Origin: Halalkalibacter urbisdiaboli
Lineage (GTDB): Bacteria; Bacillota; Bacilli; Bacillales; Bacillaceae_D
Length of the DNA: 64,000 nucleotides
NCBI RefSeq assembly: GCF_002156385.1
Contig: NZ_MVJM01000001.1
Coordinates: 1,456,872-1,520,871, forward strand
Reading direction: 5' to 3'
Shown: positions 48,600 to 57,981 of the stretch, piece after piece
Layout of the letters: each line of letters begins with the position of its first letter
Position numbering within the stretch: the stretch's first letter is position 1
Position numbers and translations under genes: made by a program
The notes under the pieces: model-generated
The model's database searches: none
The model's input: only the letters and a program-made list of their open reading frames with translations
Told to the model about the DNA's origin: nothing

Positions 48600-49604
48600 C
48601 TAAAATTGTTTTTCACCTTTATAATACCTGTCCATCTCATTCTGAATAAAATTCATTTCATTTTCGGAAAACATTGGTCCAAATGGTGCCAGCTTATACA
48701 CCCCATCACTTTCCGTTAAAACCACTTCGCCTTGTGGCAATCCTTCTGCACTAAAATAATCTCGCATAATCGCAACATAGATTTGTGAAATATCATTCAT
48801 AACACTTGTAAGAACTAGATTTTCCGCTAAATAAGATTGGTCATCTAAAAAGCCAACAACATAAACATTATGGCGCTTAGCCAAATCAATTACGTAGCGA
48901 TTATAGGCATTGCCTTTCGTATAGATAACATCTACTCCATCTTGAATAAAGCTCTCTGCTAAAGCAACTGCCTTTGTTCCATTGTCTCTACTACCAACAA
49001 CTTTATAATATAACATTACTTCTGGCTTGTAATGGTGGACTCCCTTTTCAAAATGAGACATTCCTTCACTTGCCTCAAACGCATCAATAATCCCTATTTT
49101 ATTGCTTTTTGTTTTTAATGATGCTGCTAAAGCTGCAAAATACTCAAGTTCAGTCTCTTCTTCAAACGTATAAACAGATTGGTTCGGATAATCCGAAGTG
49201 CCACGAAGTGTGACAAAATGTACATCTTTGTGCACTGAAGCTAATTTGGTAAAGACATTTGAAAATTCACGCCCATGCCCCATTATTACCTTTGCCTCTT
49301 CTTCAATCGCCATTAGTGCCGCTTCTTCTATCAGTTCATCTGTATTCTTCTCACTATATAATAAAACTTCTACCGGAAACTGTTCCTCAATTTTCAGTTG
49401 ACCTTTGTACGCAAGACTTCCCCAGCTCTGATCCGAGATCCCATCTGAGGCAATAATAGCAACACGTATCTCATCTTCAGCCGGCATCGTTGATTCATTT
49501 AGAATTTTAATTACCTTTACTCCGATTGTACTGATAAAAACAATAGCAACAATCATGATTATTAAAATTAATTTTTTTTGTTGCATAGATTGCAGCCGCA
49601 TCAT
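48600..49604 (-). CDS. Membrane-anchored BMP-family (Med-like) binding protein
   Basis: A 334-residue protein with an N-terminal anchor helix (KKLILIIMIVAIVFISTIG) and no lipobox Cys, then a BMP/periplasmic-binding fold: IRVAIIASDGISDQSWGSLAYKG, VIMGHGREFSNVF, VDVIYTKGNAYNRYVIDLA, GFLDDQSYLAENLVLTS. B. subtilis Med, which promotes competence through comK, shares this layout. No permease or ATPase is nearby, so it is probably a sensor subunit for the kinase gene that follows. AAGGGGAG precedes two consecutive ATGs. Confidence 0.8.
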   Translation of the reverse strand: MMRLQSMQQKKLILIIMIVAIVFISTIGVKVIKILNESTMPAEDEIRVAIIASDGISDQSWGSLAYKGQLKIEEQFPVEVLLYSEKNTDELIEEAALMAIEEEAKVIMGHGREFSNVFTKLASVHKDVHFVTLRGTSDYPNQSVYTFEEETELEYFAALAASLKTKSNKIGIIDAFEASEGMSHFEKGVHHYKPEVMLYYKVVGSRDNGTKAVALAESFIQDGVDVIYTKGNAYNRYVIDLAKRHNVYVVGFLDDQSYLAENLVLTSVMNDISQIYVAIMRDYFSAEGLPQGEVVLTESDGVYKLAPFGPMFSENEMNFIQNEMDRYYKGEKQF

Positions 49605-49707
49605 TCAACTCCCCTTATAACTAAGACTATTTTCATTTTACTTTAAACCTATAAGGGGGTCTACTACTCAAGTGATATTTTTCTACTTTTTTCGACATTT
49701 CTCCAGT

Positions 49708-50517
49708 TTATTTTTGACATGCTGGACAGTAAAAGCTTTTTCGAGAGGAGATTTCTTCTTTCTTTATCATGGTACCACAACGTAAACAGGGCTCTCCTTC
49801 ACGGCCATATACATAACAATGCTCGTTATACCTTCCCGTTAACTGATCGTTTTGATATACAGGCATTTCAATATAGCCTCCGTATTGAAGACCACGTTGT
49901 AAGACTTGCTTAATACTATGAAATAGCTGAATTTTATCTTGAACCGTTATCTCGTTCACTTGAGACTTAGGTAAAAGTTTGGCATCAAAACAAATTTCAT
50001 CAGAATATAAATTTCCGATACCAGCAAGAAATTTCTGATTTATTAGCATTGTTTTGAGCATTCCTTTCTTTTTTTCCACCATTTTTAGAAACTCATCCGC
50101 TGTAAAATGAGATTCAAGTGGCTCTGGTCCAAGTTCACTAAATCTCGCGCTCAATTGATCCGAAGATAAATGGTGCAAATACCCTAAACGTAAACCAATG
50201 AAATATAAATGTTTTTCACCGAAAGATAGTGTAATCTGCTTCGTGCGCTTCGGAACATCCTGCTCGGTTCCGATATACATTAATCCACCTAACATAAGGT
50301 GTAATAACAAACTATTCCCTGAGTCGAGCTGAAAAATAAGATATTTTCCACGACGTTCAATAGCAATAATCGTTCGGCCCTTAAGAAGATTCGTAAATTG
50401 CTCAACAGAAAGGTTGATTGACTTTTCTCTTGTGACTAATACGTTACTCACTGTCTTTCCAAGGAGTTGCTCACTTAAAATCCTTCGATAATTTTCCATT
50501 TCCGGTAACTCTGGCAC
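49708..50517 (-). CDS. Fpg/Nei-family DNA glycosylase
   Basis: A 269-residue base-excision enzyme starting MPELPEMENYRR (catalytic Pro2 and Glu3), with RRGKYLIF (conserved Lys), GNLYSDEICFDA (H2TH region) and a C-terminal zinc finger CLRCG...SSRKSFYCPACQ with the DNA-contacting Arg. It removes oxidised purines. The usual PELPEVE is PELPEME here, so a Nei-like relative of MutM is possible. It starts at a GTG with GGGAG ten bases upstream. No link to the sugar genes around it. Confidence 0.88.
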   Translation of the reverse strand: MPELPEMENYRRILSEQLLGKTVSNVLVTREKSINLSVEQFTNLLKGRTIIAIERRGKYLIFQLDSGNSLLLHLMLGGLMYIGTEQDVPKRTKQITLSFGEKHLYFIGLRLGYLHHLSSDQLSARFSELGPEPLESHFTADEFLKMVEKKKGMLKTMLINQKFLAGIGNLYSDEICFDAKLLPKSQVNEITVQDKIQLFHSIKQVLQRGLQYGGYIEMPVYQNDQLTGRYNEHCYVYGREGEPCLRCGTMIKKEEISSRKSFYCPACQK

Positions 50518-50592
50518 TCATATTCAACTCCCATCCAACGTCTTACTAGTATTATTGGATTATCAAGAATAAACCATGTACATTTAATAAAA

Positions 50593-50637
50593 GAAGGTAT
50601 CCGTAAAGGTCAAAAATCAACCTCAACGGATACCTCG
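50593..50637 (-). terminator. Terminator after the rhamnogalacturonan lyase gene
   Basis: GAGGTATCCGT / ACGGATACCTTC with inner GAGGTTGA/TGACCTTT pairing, followed by TTTTATT on the minus strand. Confidence 0.78.
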
Positions 50638-50689
50638 AAGACTGTTATTATTTCTATAATCAATAGTTTCGCTATTACCTAGCATTCAT

Positions 50690-52891
50690 TTACTCTTTGT
50701 TTACACATGGAGTCCAAAAGCTTGGTATCGGAACGTTTTTCCAATCAATATCAGATGCAAAGTAAAAACTTGGGTAAGAAGGCTGATTATATACTGTATT
50801 TTGCCAAGCGATACCTGTTCGATATTGAGCGTCATGCATTAATGTATAAAGCTTTCGGTCGGTAATTTCTGTGTTCATATAAATCCGAATCGCCGAGCTG
50901 TCCTTTTTTCGAACAAGAAGCTCTTCTCTCCAATCGCCAAAAATATCGGCTACTAAACAAGGGTTCCCTTTCGTTCCATTATTCGTTCTTGTATCAGTCG
51001 CTGTTAGTAGACACCCTTTCTTCCAATCACGAATTATCGGTGTCTCCTCCATCGCGCCTTCAACAATTTGAGTCGTCATATCACCTGACCACTTAATGTT
51101 CATGTTTGTACCGGGAGCGTCCATGGAAATTTGTTCCCCTTTTGCTGTCTTTAATCCGAATCCATTGGCCCAGGTCTCTAGACCTCTGTGTCCCGGATCG
51201 ACATCCCCTACTATTCCACGGTCACGATCTTTATCAGCGTACTCTCCATACAACACTTCTCCAGTAGCCGCATCACGTAATGTATACCCATATGGGGCCC
51301 ATCTCCCATTTTCATGAACCATAAATATTTCTAATCCCGGTCTATCCGGATCGACATTTGCAACATGAAGCGTATCTCCGTGTCCTAATTTAGCAATTGT
51401 ACCAGGAGCAGCACTTTGGGGAGGCATAACGTCCACTGAACTGTAAAGAACTGACCCATCATGATCAATTGTGGCTGAACCATAAATAATTTCTTGCTTT
51501 CCATCACCATCAACATCCGCAACACTCAACGAATGCGCTCCCTGATTCGTAATTGACCCGAATTCTGATGACGTCCCATTTCTAGGATGAGGGTTATCGT
51601 TAAATGGATTATGCATCGGTGTCCAACCACTATCTACATACCAATGTTCTTTAAGGGTAAATCCATCCCAACTATACGAAACGATCGTCGCTCTCGTATA
51701 ATAACCGCGCGCAAAGATCGCATATGGCCTTTCCCCATCTAAGTACGCTACACCAGCTAAAAACCGGTCTACACGATTTCCGGGTTCTATTCTTGGCATC
51801 GCATAATCGCCCCACATTAACCCATCATCATGTCGTCCTGGCTTATAATGAATCGTTTCTAATTCTCGCCCACTCTGCCCCTCAAACACCGTTAAATATT
51901 CAGGGCCTTCTAAAATAAAGCCTTCAAAATCTCGAAGGTTATTTCGTTGATGTCTACTAGGTGCATAAACATCGATAAAATAGGCTGCTAATTGTTCGGC
52001 ATCCTTTTTCGATAAAGGATAACTGTATTTCTTACTAATTCCAAAGCACTCCTCAAGTGAACTTGGCCACTGGTTCGTTCTTACTTCCTGATGATTATGC
52101 CAATTCTCAAAAAGACGTACAATATAGTTGAAGTAATCTTCCGAACTCATTCGGTAGTCATCATCATGACAATAACCTGCATCAATATCCTCATTTGGCA
52201 TTGTAATATACGCTACAACTTCCTTATGATTCGAGTAGGTGATGGTTTTCGTTCCTGGTGCGGTTTTCATCATTAACTCTGCTTTCCCATCCCCATCAAA
52301 GTCATAAACCATAAATTGTGTATAATGTGCTCCCGCTCGGATATTAACACCTAAATCAATTCGATAAAGTAATGTGCCATCAAGTTTATAACAGTCAATA
52401 TAGACATTGCCTGTATAGCCTTTTTGAGAAACATCCTTTGAATTAGACGGGTCCCACTTAACAAAAAACTCATATTGTCCATCACCATCAATATCACCAA
52501 CGCTCATATCATTTGCTGAGTACGTATACGTTTCTCCTGTAGGCGTGACCCCATCAGCAGGCTTCTGCAATGGAAGATCATAATAAGCATTCTCCCACGG
52601 TTTTACAATCGAGCTCTTATCGACTTCGTGTCCATTTAAGACAGCACATACATAATATTCTGATACAGCTGAGCCCTCACGATCCTGATAATTTGTACTA
52701 TCATTGACGGTCGCAATCAACGTATCGTTTCGGTATACATGAAAATGTCTTCCAACTAATCCTTTTTCGGAATGTCCCGTTACTTCATTTGCCAGCAACC
52801 TCCAGCTCAAAAAAACGCCCTCTGACGTTCCGATGGCGATTAATCCCCTATCTAAGTATTCTAATTGAATTGCCTGTTTTTTTTGTGACAT
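50690..52891 (-). CDS. Rhamnogalacturonan lyase, PL11, without signal peptide
   Basis: A 733-residue PL11 enzyme: an N-terminal fibronectin-like part (to about 100), then the eight-bladed propeller with repeated calcium-type loops SVGDIDGDGQYEF, VYDFDGDGKAEL, VADVDGDGKQEI, and C-terminal VADIFGDWREELLVR. Relatives YesW and YesX of B. subtilis are about 600 residues and secreted; this one is longer and begins MSQKKQAIQLEYL with no signal peptide, so it probably degrades imported rhamnogalacturonan fragments. GGTGGGAG lies before the ATG. It is a single-gene unit. Confidence 0.88.
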   Translation of the reverse strand: MSQKKQAIQLEYLDRGLIAIGTSEGVFLSWRLLANEVTGHSEKGLVGRHFHVYRNDTLIATVNDSTNYQDREGSAVSEYYVCAVLNGHEVDKSSIVKPWENAYYDLPLQKPADGVTPTGETYTYSANDMSVGDIDGDGQYEFFVKWDPSNSKDVSQKGYTGNVYIDCYKLDGTLLYRIDLGVNIRAGAHYTQFMVYDFDGDGKAELMMKTAPGTKTITYSNHKEVVAYITMPNEDIDAGYCHDDDYRMSSEDYFNYIVRLFENWHNHQEVRTNQWPSSLEECFGISKKYSYPLSKKDAEQLAAYFIDVYAPSRHQRNNLRDFEGFILEGPEYLTVFEGQSGRELETIHYKPGRHDDGLMWGDYAMPRIEPGNRVDRFLAGVAYLDGERPYAIFARGYYTRATIVSYSWDGFTLKEHWYVDSGWTPMHNPFNDNPHPRNGTSSEFGSITNQGAHSLSVADVDGDGKQEIIYGSATIDHDGSVLYSSVDVMPPQSAAPGTIAKLGHGDTLHVANVDPDRPGLEIFMVHENGRWAPYGYTLRDAATGEVLYGEYADKDRDRGIVGDVDPGHRGLETWANGFGLKTAKGEQISMDAPGTNMNIKWSGDMTTQIVEGAMEETPIIRDWKKGCLLTATDTRTNNGTKGNPCLVADIFGDWREELLVRKKDSSAIRIYMNTEITDRKLYTLMHDAQYRTGIAWQNTVYNQPSYPSFYFASDIDWKNVPIPSFWTPCVNKE

Positions 52892-53029
52892 GAACTCCCA
52901 CCTTTTTGTTTTTATATCCCATAGGTATTCATACAGCTACCTCAAAAATGAAAGGGAATTCATTCTATTATAATCTAATTATTCTAAATTTTGTATGAAT
53001 AATCCGTATTCATTCATTTTGTTTCAAAA

Positions 53030-53062
53030 AAAAAGAAAGGGACTGTCCCAAAGTCCCTTTCC
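53030..53062 (-). terminator. Terminator after the GGDEF-EAL gene
   Basis: GAAAGGGACT / AGTCCCTTTC, followed on the minus strand by a long T-run (TTTTTTTTG). It is about 40 bases past the stop. Confidence 0.82.
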
Positions 53063-53099
53063 CAATTGCATCTGTAGTCTTCAATCCAAACGTAGATAT

Positions 53100-55361
53100 C
53101 TATCTTAGTGCTTCATTTTTTATCATTAACAGCTGTTTAAACTCATCAGGATGTACCGGCTTTGCGAAAAGGTAACCTTGCCCAAAGTGACAGCTGTTTT
53201 TCGTTAACACCTCAATTTGGTGAACATGCTCAATTCCTTCTGCTACAACATTTAAATTCAAATTTAAGCCGATATCAATGATTGTTTTCACGATTGACTG
53301 GTTCATCGGCTCCATAATATCGTCAATAAAAGACTTGTCTATTTTAATGGTGTCAATTGGTAAACGTTTCAGTACTGATAATGATGAATACCCTGTTCCA
53401 AAATCATCAATTGATATTTTTACACCTATCGCCCTTAGCTGTCTGATTATTTCGATCGATTCACTAAAATTTTGCATGACACTTTCGGTAATTTCAAGCT
53501 CAAGATAAGCAGGTTCTAGCTGGGTTTCCTTAAGTACATCTTTAACCGTTTCAACAAATTTACTATGTTCAAACTGGCGAACTGAGACATTTACAGAGAC
53601 GGTCAATGGCTGTTCTGATGCTTCTTGCCATTTTTTATTTTGTTTACAGGCTGTCTCTAACACCCATTTTCCAATTGAAATAATTTGTCCTGTTTCTTCA
53701 GCAACAGGAATAAATTCTATTGGTGAAATTGCCCCCATTTCAGGATGGTTCCATCTTATCAATGCCTCCATCCCAACAATTCCCCTTGAAAACAGATCAA
53801 CTTTCGGTTGATAGAATAAGCTTAACTCTTCATTTAAAATTGCTCGTCTAAGGGCAATTTCTATGTTCATCTTCCGAGTTGCCTTTGCATTTAATTCTGA
53901 GTTATAAAATTGAAAATTATTTTTCCCTCTATCTTTAGCTAAGTACATCGCCGTATCAGCATTTTTCAGTAAAGTATCAATGTTATCACCATTTTCAGGA
54001 TAAATACTTATGCCTATACTAGGGGTTACTACAATTTCATGACATTGAATGTTCAATGATTTTGTTAGTTCATCGAGCATCTTTTGTGCTTCCAAATTAC
54101 ACGTCTTCTCCGTCATACCAGGTAAAATAATGATAAACTCATCGCCACCTATTCGGTACAACAGCTCTTTATTATGAACATGGGAGAGTAACCGTTCCGA
54201 AAAGGCTTTGAGTAGCAGATCCCCGAAATAATGGCCCATCGTATCATTAATATTCTTAAACCGATCTAAATCTATGAGGATAAGAGCAATGTTTTCATCC
54301 TTATTCTTAACCCCAGCAATAATATCTCGTAAGTCCTCTTTAAACTTCGTACGGTTATTTAACCCAGTTAATGGATCTCGATACGCTAAATATTTATATT
54401 CATTTACTAACTTCATATTCATTTTCATTATAGTTATTTGACGAACAATTAGTAAAAGGATAGTCAAACTTATTCCTATACTAAGAATGTTTAATTCTGT
54501 AATGGAACTAAAAAACACTACTAGTAATAGTAAAAGAACCATAATATAAGGAAAAAAAATATAACTACTTCTAAACGGTTCTTTCCGCTTCGTTGCATAG
54601 TTAAAATTATCCTTACTTAATAGACTAGCTTGCCCAATTAGCAATAGTACAATTGTCCATAACGGGTCAATCAGGCTTCCTATAGCGTACTTGTCATGTA
54701 AGGTTAAAATTACATACACCGAATCCGCAATAATTTGTAAAAGGAAACTTACAACTATAAATAGCAATCTTGTTTTCTGCTCACTATACTGAGCAAGATA
54801 ATATAAACTAATTGCAGTAAATAAAATGCCAAGATTTATAATCGGATAAGCCAAAGTTATTATCGTAATAATCATGGACCCTGACGATTTCTGTAATAAT
54901 GGTTTAATTAAATAGTGCGCACTTACTGTTATTGAAACAGTCATAAAAATAAAAATATTATATAAAAACGGTACAAAAGAAACCGAATGACTTACGAGTT
55001 TCACTTTATAAATTAATGCGGCTAGAAACAAACAATTGGCAGCTAGCCAAAGAAAGTCGGCTACACTTGGATACGGACGTTCTGTACCTACTATTACTTG
55101 ATAGTCAAGCGTGATACAAATTGCGATAAAAAAACAAAACACACCTACTATTATCGGAAACCAAAAAACTCGTAGTTTAGTTGACATTTCTCGATACGCA
55201 CTAACTAACCAAACACAACTAACGCTACCACCTATTATTGAAAATAGACTTGTTCCCCACATAAGCAGTTGTTCATTTCCTTGAAATAGGATAATCCATA
55301 AGTAGAACAACAAGGCGTAACCTGCTATAAAATGTATGGTCCTTTGTTTAAATAATGGCAT
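53100..55361 (-). CDS. Membrane GGDEF-EAL protein (c-di-GMP turnover)
   Basis: A 753-residue protein: about eight to ten membrane helices in residues 8-315, a GGDEF domain with intact RIGGDEFI (405-409) and substrate loop DRFKNINDTMGH, and an EAL domain with MEALIRW (532-534), DDFGTGYSSL and EGIEH. Both domains look active, so it could make or break c-di-GMP depending on the input. It has no near membrane partner. A c-di-GMP-I riboswitch with a terminator lies directly upstream, giving feedback control. GAGAGGGA precedes the ATG. Confidence 0.93.
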   Translation of the reverse strand: MPLFKQRTIHFIAGYALLFYLWIILFQGNEQLLMWGTSLFSIIGGSVSCVWLVSAYREMSTKLRVFWFPIIVGVFCFFIAICITLDYQVIVGTERPYPSVADFLWLAANCLFLAALIYKVKLVSHSVSFVPFLYNIFIFMTVSITVSAHYLIKPLLQKSSGSMIITIITLAYPIINLGILFTAISLYYLAQYSEQKTRLLFIVVSFLLQIIADSVYVILTLHDKYAIGSLIDPLWTIVLLLIGQASLLSKDNFNYATKRKEPFRSSYIFFPYIMVLLLLLVVFFSSITELNILSIGISLTILLLIVRQITIMKMNMKLVNEYKYLAYRDPLTGLNNRTKFKEDLRDIIAGVKNKDENIALILIDLDRFKNINDTMGHYFGDLLLKAFSERLLSHVHNKELLYRIGGDEFIIILPGMTEKTCNLEAQKMLDELTKSLNIQCHEIVVTPSIGISIYPENGDNIDTLLKNADTAMYLAKDRGKNNFQFYNSELNAKATRKMNIEIALRRAILNEELSLFYQPKVDLFSRGIVGMEALIRWNHPEMGAISPIEFIPVAEETGQIISIGKWVLETACKQNKKWQEASEQPLTVSVNVSVRQFEHSKFVETVKDVLKETQLEPAYLELEITESVMQNFSESIEIIRQLRAIGVKISIDDFGTGYSSLSVLKRLPIDTIKIDKSFIDDIMEPMNQSIVKTIIDIGLNLNLNVVAEGIEHVHQIEVLTKNSCHFGQGYLFAKPVHPDEFKQLLMIKNEALR

Positions 55362-55396
55362 AGTAATCCCTCTCGTATTTTTAAATACAATTATTT

Positions 55397-55434
55397 AAAA
55401 AACAAAAAGAGCTATCCCCCAATAGGAGATAACC
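55397..55434 (-). terminator. Expression-platform terminator of the riboswitch
   Basis: TATCTCC / GGGGATA stem on the minus strand followed by GCTCTTTTTGTTTTTT. It lies between the riboswitch core and the GGDEF-EAL start. Confidence 0.82.
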
Positions 55435-55453
55435 CATCTACTAGATTATCCCT

Positions 55454-55532
55454 TTGGTAACTCAGCCACCATAGGTTCCCCCTTTAGGTCTGTAGCTTTG
55501 CGTCCCCACCTTTCGATGAGTTTGCCTTTTTC
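55454..55532 (-). ncRNA. Cyclic di-GMP-I (GEMM) riboswitch
   Basis: Minus-strand RNA: GGCAAAC, a GAAA-capped helix (UCAUC/GGUGG), the strictly conserved GGACGCAAAGC, then GACCUAAA, a second helix and the closing GGCUGAGUUACC. The order and the invariant words match the Vibrio Vc2 type. It sits upstream of a GGDEF-EAL gene with an intrinsic terminator between, so ligand binding should switch transcription on or off. The same bases are open in one frame (see findings). Confidence 0.9.
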
Positions 55533-55658
55533 AAAGTATGTCTTTTTTCCCAAAACCTCATAGAACGATTTTACCATATCCGCAACATCATTGATATCTA
55601 AATTTATATTTTTTTGATAAACTATGTCATAAAATGTCGTTTTGTACCACTTTTTGCA

Positions 55659-56567
55659 CTATTGAATGACTAAACGATTAAACGGTATAGACTGCTTGTT
55701 TTGGCGAAATTCACCCGGGGATATTCCAACGACCTTTTTAAAAACCTTATTAAAGTAATTATCATTCGAGTAGCCTACCTTTATTGCAATCTCTTTTATT
55801 GTGAAATTTGTTTGTTTAAGTAAATGAACCGCATGCTCCAGTCTTACTTTTGTTAAATATTGGTTCGGTGTCATATTCATTGTTTCTCGAAAACGTTTAA
55901 TTAAATAATATTTCGACAAGCCTGAGGCTACGGCGATATCATCGACTGTTACATAATTCTGGTAATGTAACTGAATAAAATGTGTCGCACGCATAATTGA
56001 ATCTGGTAAATGATCATTAGGCTTGTATTGTTTAAAATGACGATAACAAAGCATTAGAAACATATAGGCTTGTGATGATGAGTAATATGGGTCATGAAGA
56101 TTATGTTCATAAGCCTGCTTATAGATTTCAAATACGTGTTTCATTAGGTCAGACTCAATCGGAATTTGAAAGAGGTTTCCATACTGCCGAGTCATGTTTT
56201 CCCAGCAGGTTGCTGCAGCCTCCCCCTGTAAGGTTAAGAAAATGAACTCCCATTCAACGCTTTGCTCTGGTAAATAATAAATGTGCTCACTCGGGACCTT
56301 TACCATAAAGGCCTGACCTTTTTTTACATAATACGTTTCTCCGTCGATGGTGAGTGCTCCCTCACCAGATAACGTGTATTGAAAAATATAGATATCTTTT
56401 TCCTTTCTCGTAACTCCATCCCACGAATAGCTTCTTGATGTGACTTTATCCATTCCTACGACATAAATGTTCACTACTTGTTCGACTGTTTTATCCTGTG
56501 TACGGAATGCTATCGTTTCATATTTTACCTCAGTTTCACAAGACAATATATTACCATCCTTTCGCAT
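55659..56567 (-). CDS. AraC-family regulator with cupin sensor domain
   Basis: A 302-residue regulator: N-terminal AraC-binding cupin (GEGALTIDGETYYVKKGQAF at about 73-92) and two C-terminal helix-turn-helices (VTVDDIAVASGLSKYYLIKRF and IKEIAIKVGYSNDNYFNKVFKK, ending GISPGEFRQ). It is divergent from the alpha-galactosidase gene across 103 bases, its probable target; melibiose or raffinose may be the inducer. The ATG at 56567 has no clear site; a TTG at 56546 with AGGATGG seven bases upstream may be the true start. Confidence 0.88.
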   Translation of the reverse strand: MRKDGNILSCETEVKYETIAFRTQDKTVEQVVNIYVVGMDKVTSRSYSWDGVTRKEKDIYIFQYTLSGEGALTIDGETYYVKKGQAFMVKVPSEHIYYLPEQSVEWEFIFLTLQGEAAATCWENMTRQYGNLFQIPIESDLMKHVFEIYKQAYEHNLHDPYYSSSQAYMFLMLCYRHFKQYKPNDHLPDSIMRATHFIQLHYQNYVTVDDIAVASGLSKYYLIKRFRETMNMTPNQYLTKVRLEHAVHLLKQTNFTIKEIAIKVGYSNDNYFNKVFKKVVGISPGEFRQNKQSIPFNRLVIQ

Positions 56568-56670
56568 TATATTACCATTGTAGTTTGTTTTTACCCATTT
56601 TATTATTAAATCATAGCATATTTCAATATGTTCACTATAACAATAAATTACCTTTATAGGAGGCTAGGCC

Positions 56671-57972
56671 ATGTCCAAAATTACTTTTATTGGTGCAGGC
56701 AGTACGATTTTCGCAAAAAACGTTCTCGGTGATTGCATGTTTATCCCTGCACTTAACGGATTTGAATTTGCCTTACACGATATTGATGAAACTAGATTAA
56801 AAGACTCTGAACAAATGTTGCAAAATTTAAGTCGTAAATACAATCAATCCATCACGATTAAATCCTATTTAAACCGGAAAGAGGCATTACGTGGAGCAAA
56901 ATATGTTATTAATGCTGTTCAGATAGGTGGCTACAAGCCAAGTACAGTCATTGACTTTGAAATCCCTAAAAAGTACGGCTTACGTCAAACCATTGCAGAT
57001 ACAATAGGGATTGGTGGGATTTTCAGAAGCCTACGTACTATTCCAGTAATGTTCAGCTTTGCCCGGGATATGGAAGAGGTTTGTCCTAATGCATTACTGT
57101 TAAATTACACTAATCCTATGGCAGCATTAACCGGCGCTATGCTTCGTTATACAAATATTAAAACAGTCGGCCTCTGTCATAGTGTTCAAATTTGTACAGA
57201 TCATCTTTTAAGATCCTTAGATATGGATCCAACGGGTATAGAAGAAAAAATAGCTGGAATCAACCATATGGCTTGGCTCTTAGAAATTAAGAAGGATGGT
57301 CAAGACCTCTACCCTGAAATAAAGAAACGCGCAAAAGAAAAACAGAATACAACGCATCACGATATGGTTCGTTTTGAATTAATGGACAAGTTTGGATACT
57401 ATGTTACTGAATCTTCCGAGCATAACGCAGAGTACCACCCTTACTTTATAAAAAGTCGTTACCCGGAACTTATCGAAAAATTTAATATTCCTCTAGATGA
57501 GTATCCTCGCCGTTGTAAAAAGCAAATTAGCGATTGGGAGCAAATGCGTGAAGATTTAATCGGAAACACGCAATTATCACACGAACGAAGTCTTGAATAT
57601 GGATCCCGTATTATTGAGGCAATGGAAACCAATGTTCCTTTTAAATTTGGAGGGAATGTACTTAATACTGGAGGATTAATTTCTAATCTACCTACAAAAG
57701 CCTGTGTCGAAGTTCCATGTATGGTTGATCGAAACGGAATTATTCCAGGCTATATCGGTGAAATTCCTGAACAACTAGCAGCTTTGAATCGAACAAATAT
57801 CAATACACAACTTCTCACAATTGAGGCAGCCATTACTCGTAAGAAAGAACATATTTACCAAGCAGCCCTTTTAGATCCACATACGAATTCAGAGCTATCC
57901 ATTGATGACATTATTTCTATGTGTGACGACTTAATTGAAGCCCATGGTGACTGGCTACCAAAATACGAGTAA
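56671..57972 (+). CDS. melA: Alpha-galactosidase, GH4 (MelA-like)
   Basis: A 433-residue GH4 enzyme that needs NAD+ and a divalent metal: N-terminal ITFIGAGSTIFAKNVLGDCM, NYTNPM (145-150), the metal/substrate segment CHSV (169-172) typical of alpha-galactosidases, and GINHMAWLL. It hydrolyses melibiose and raffinose-type galactosides in the cytoplasm. AGGAGG precedes the ATG. No importer is linked; the orphan CUT1 system at 21-24 kb or another locus may supply it. Confidence 0.9.
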   Translation: MSKITFIGAGSTIFAKNVLGDCMFIPALNGFEFALHDIDETRLKDSEQMLQNLSRKYNQSITIKSYLNRKEALRGAKYVINAVQIGGYKPSTVIDFEIPKKYGLRQTIADTIGIGGIFRSLRTIPVMFSFARDMEEVCPNALLLNYTNPMAALTGAMLRYTNIKTVGLCHSVQICTDHLLRSLDMDPTGIEEKIAGINHMAWLLEIKKDGQDLYPEIKKRAKEKQNTTHHDMVRFELMDKFGYYVTESSEHNAEYHPYFIKSRYPELIEKFNIPLDEYPRRCKKQISDWEQMREDLIGNTQLSHERSLEYGSRIIEAMETNVPFKFGGNVLNTGGLISNLPTKACVEVPCMVDRNGIIPGYIGEIPEQLAALNRTNINTQLLTIEAAITRKKEHIYQAALLDPHTNSELSIDDIISMCDDLIEAHGDWLPKYE

Positions 57973-57981
57973 TTAGACTAG

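Noticed and set aside
55446..55577. A 43-codon open frame over the riboswitch as a gene
   Set aside because: No ribosome binding site, and the conserved words of the c-di-GMP aptamer explain the sequence; kept only as a finding.
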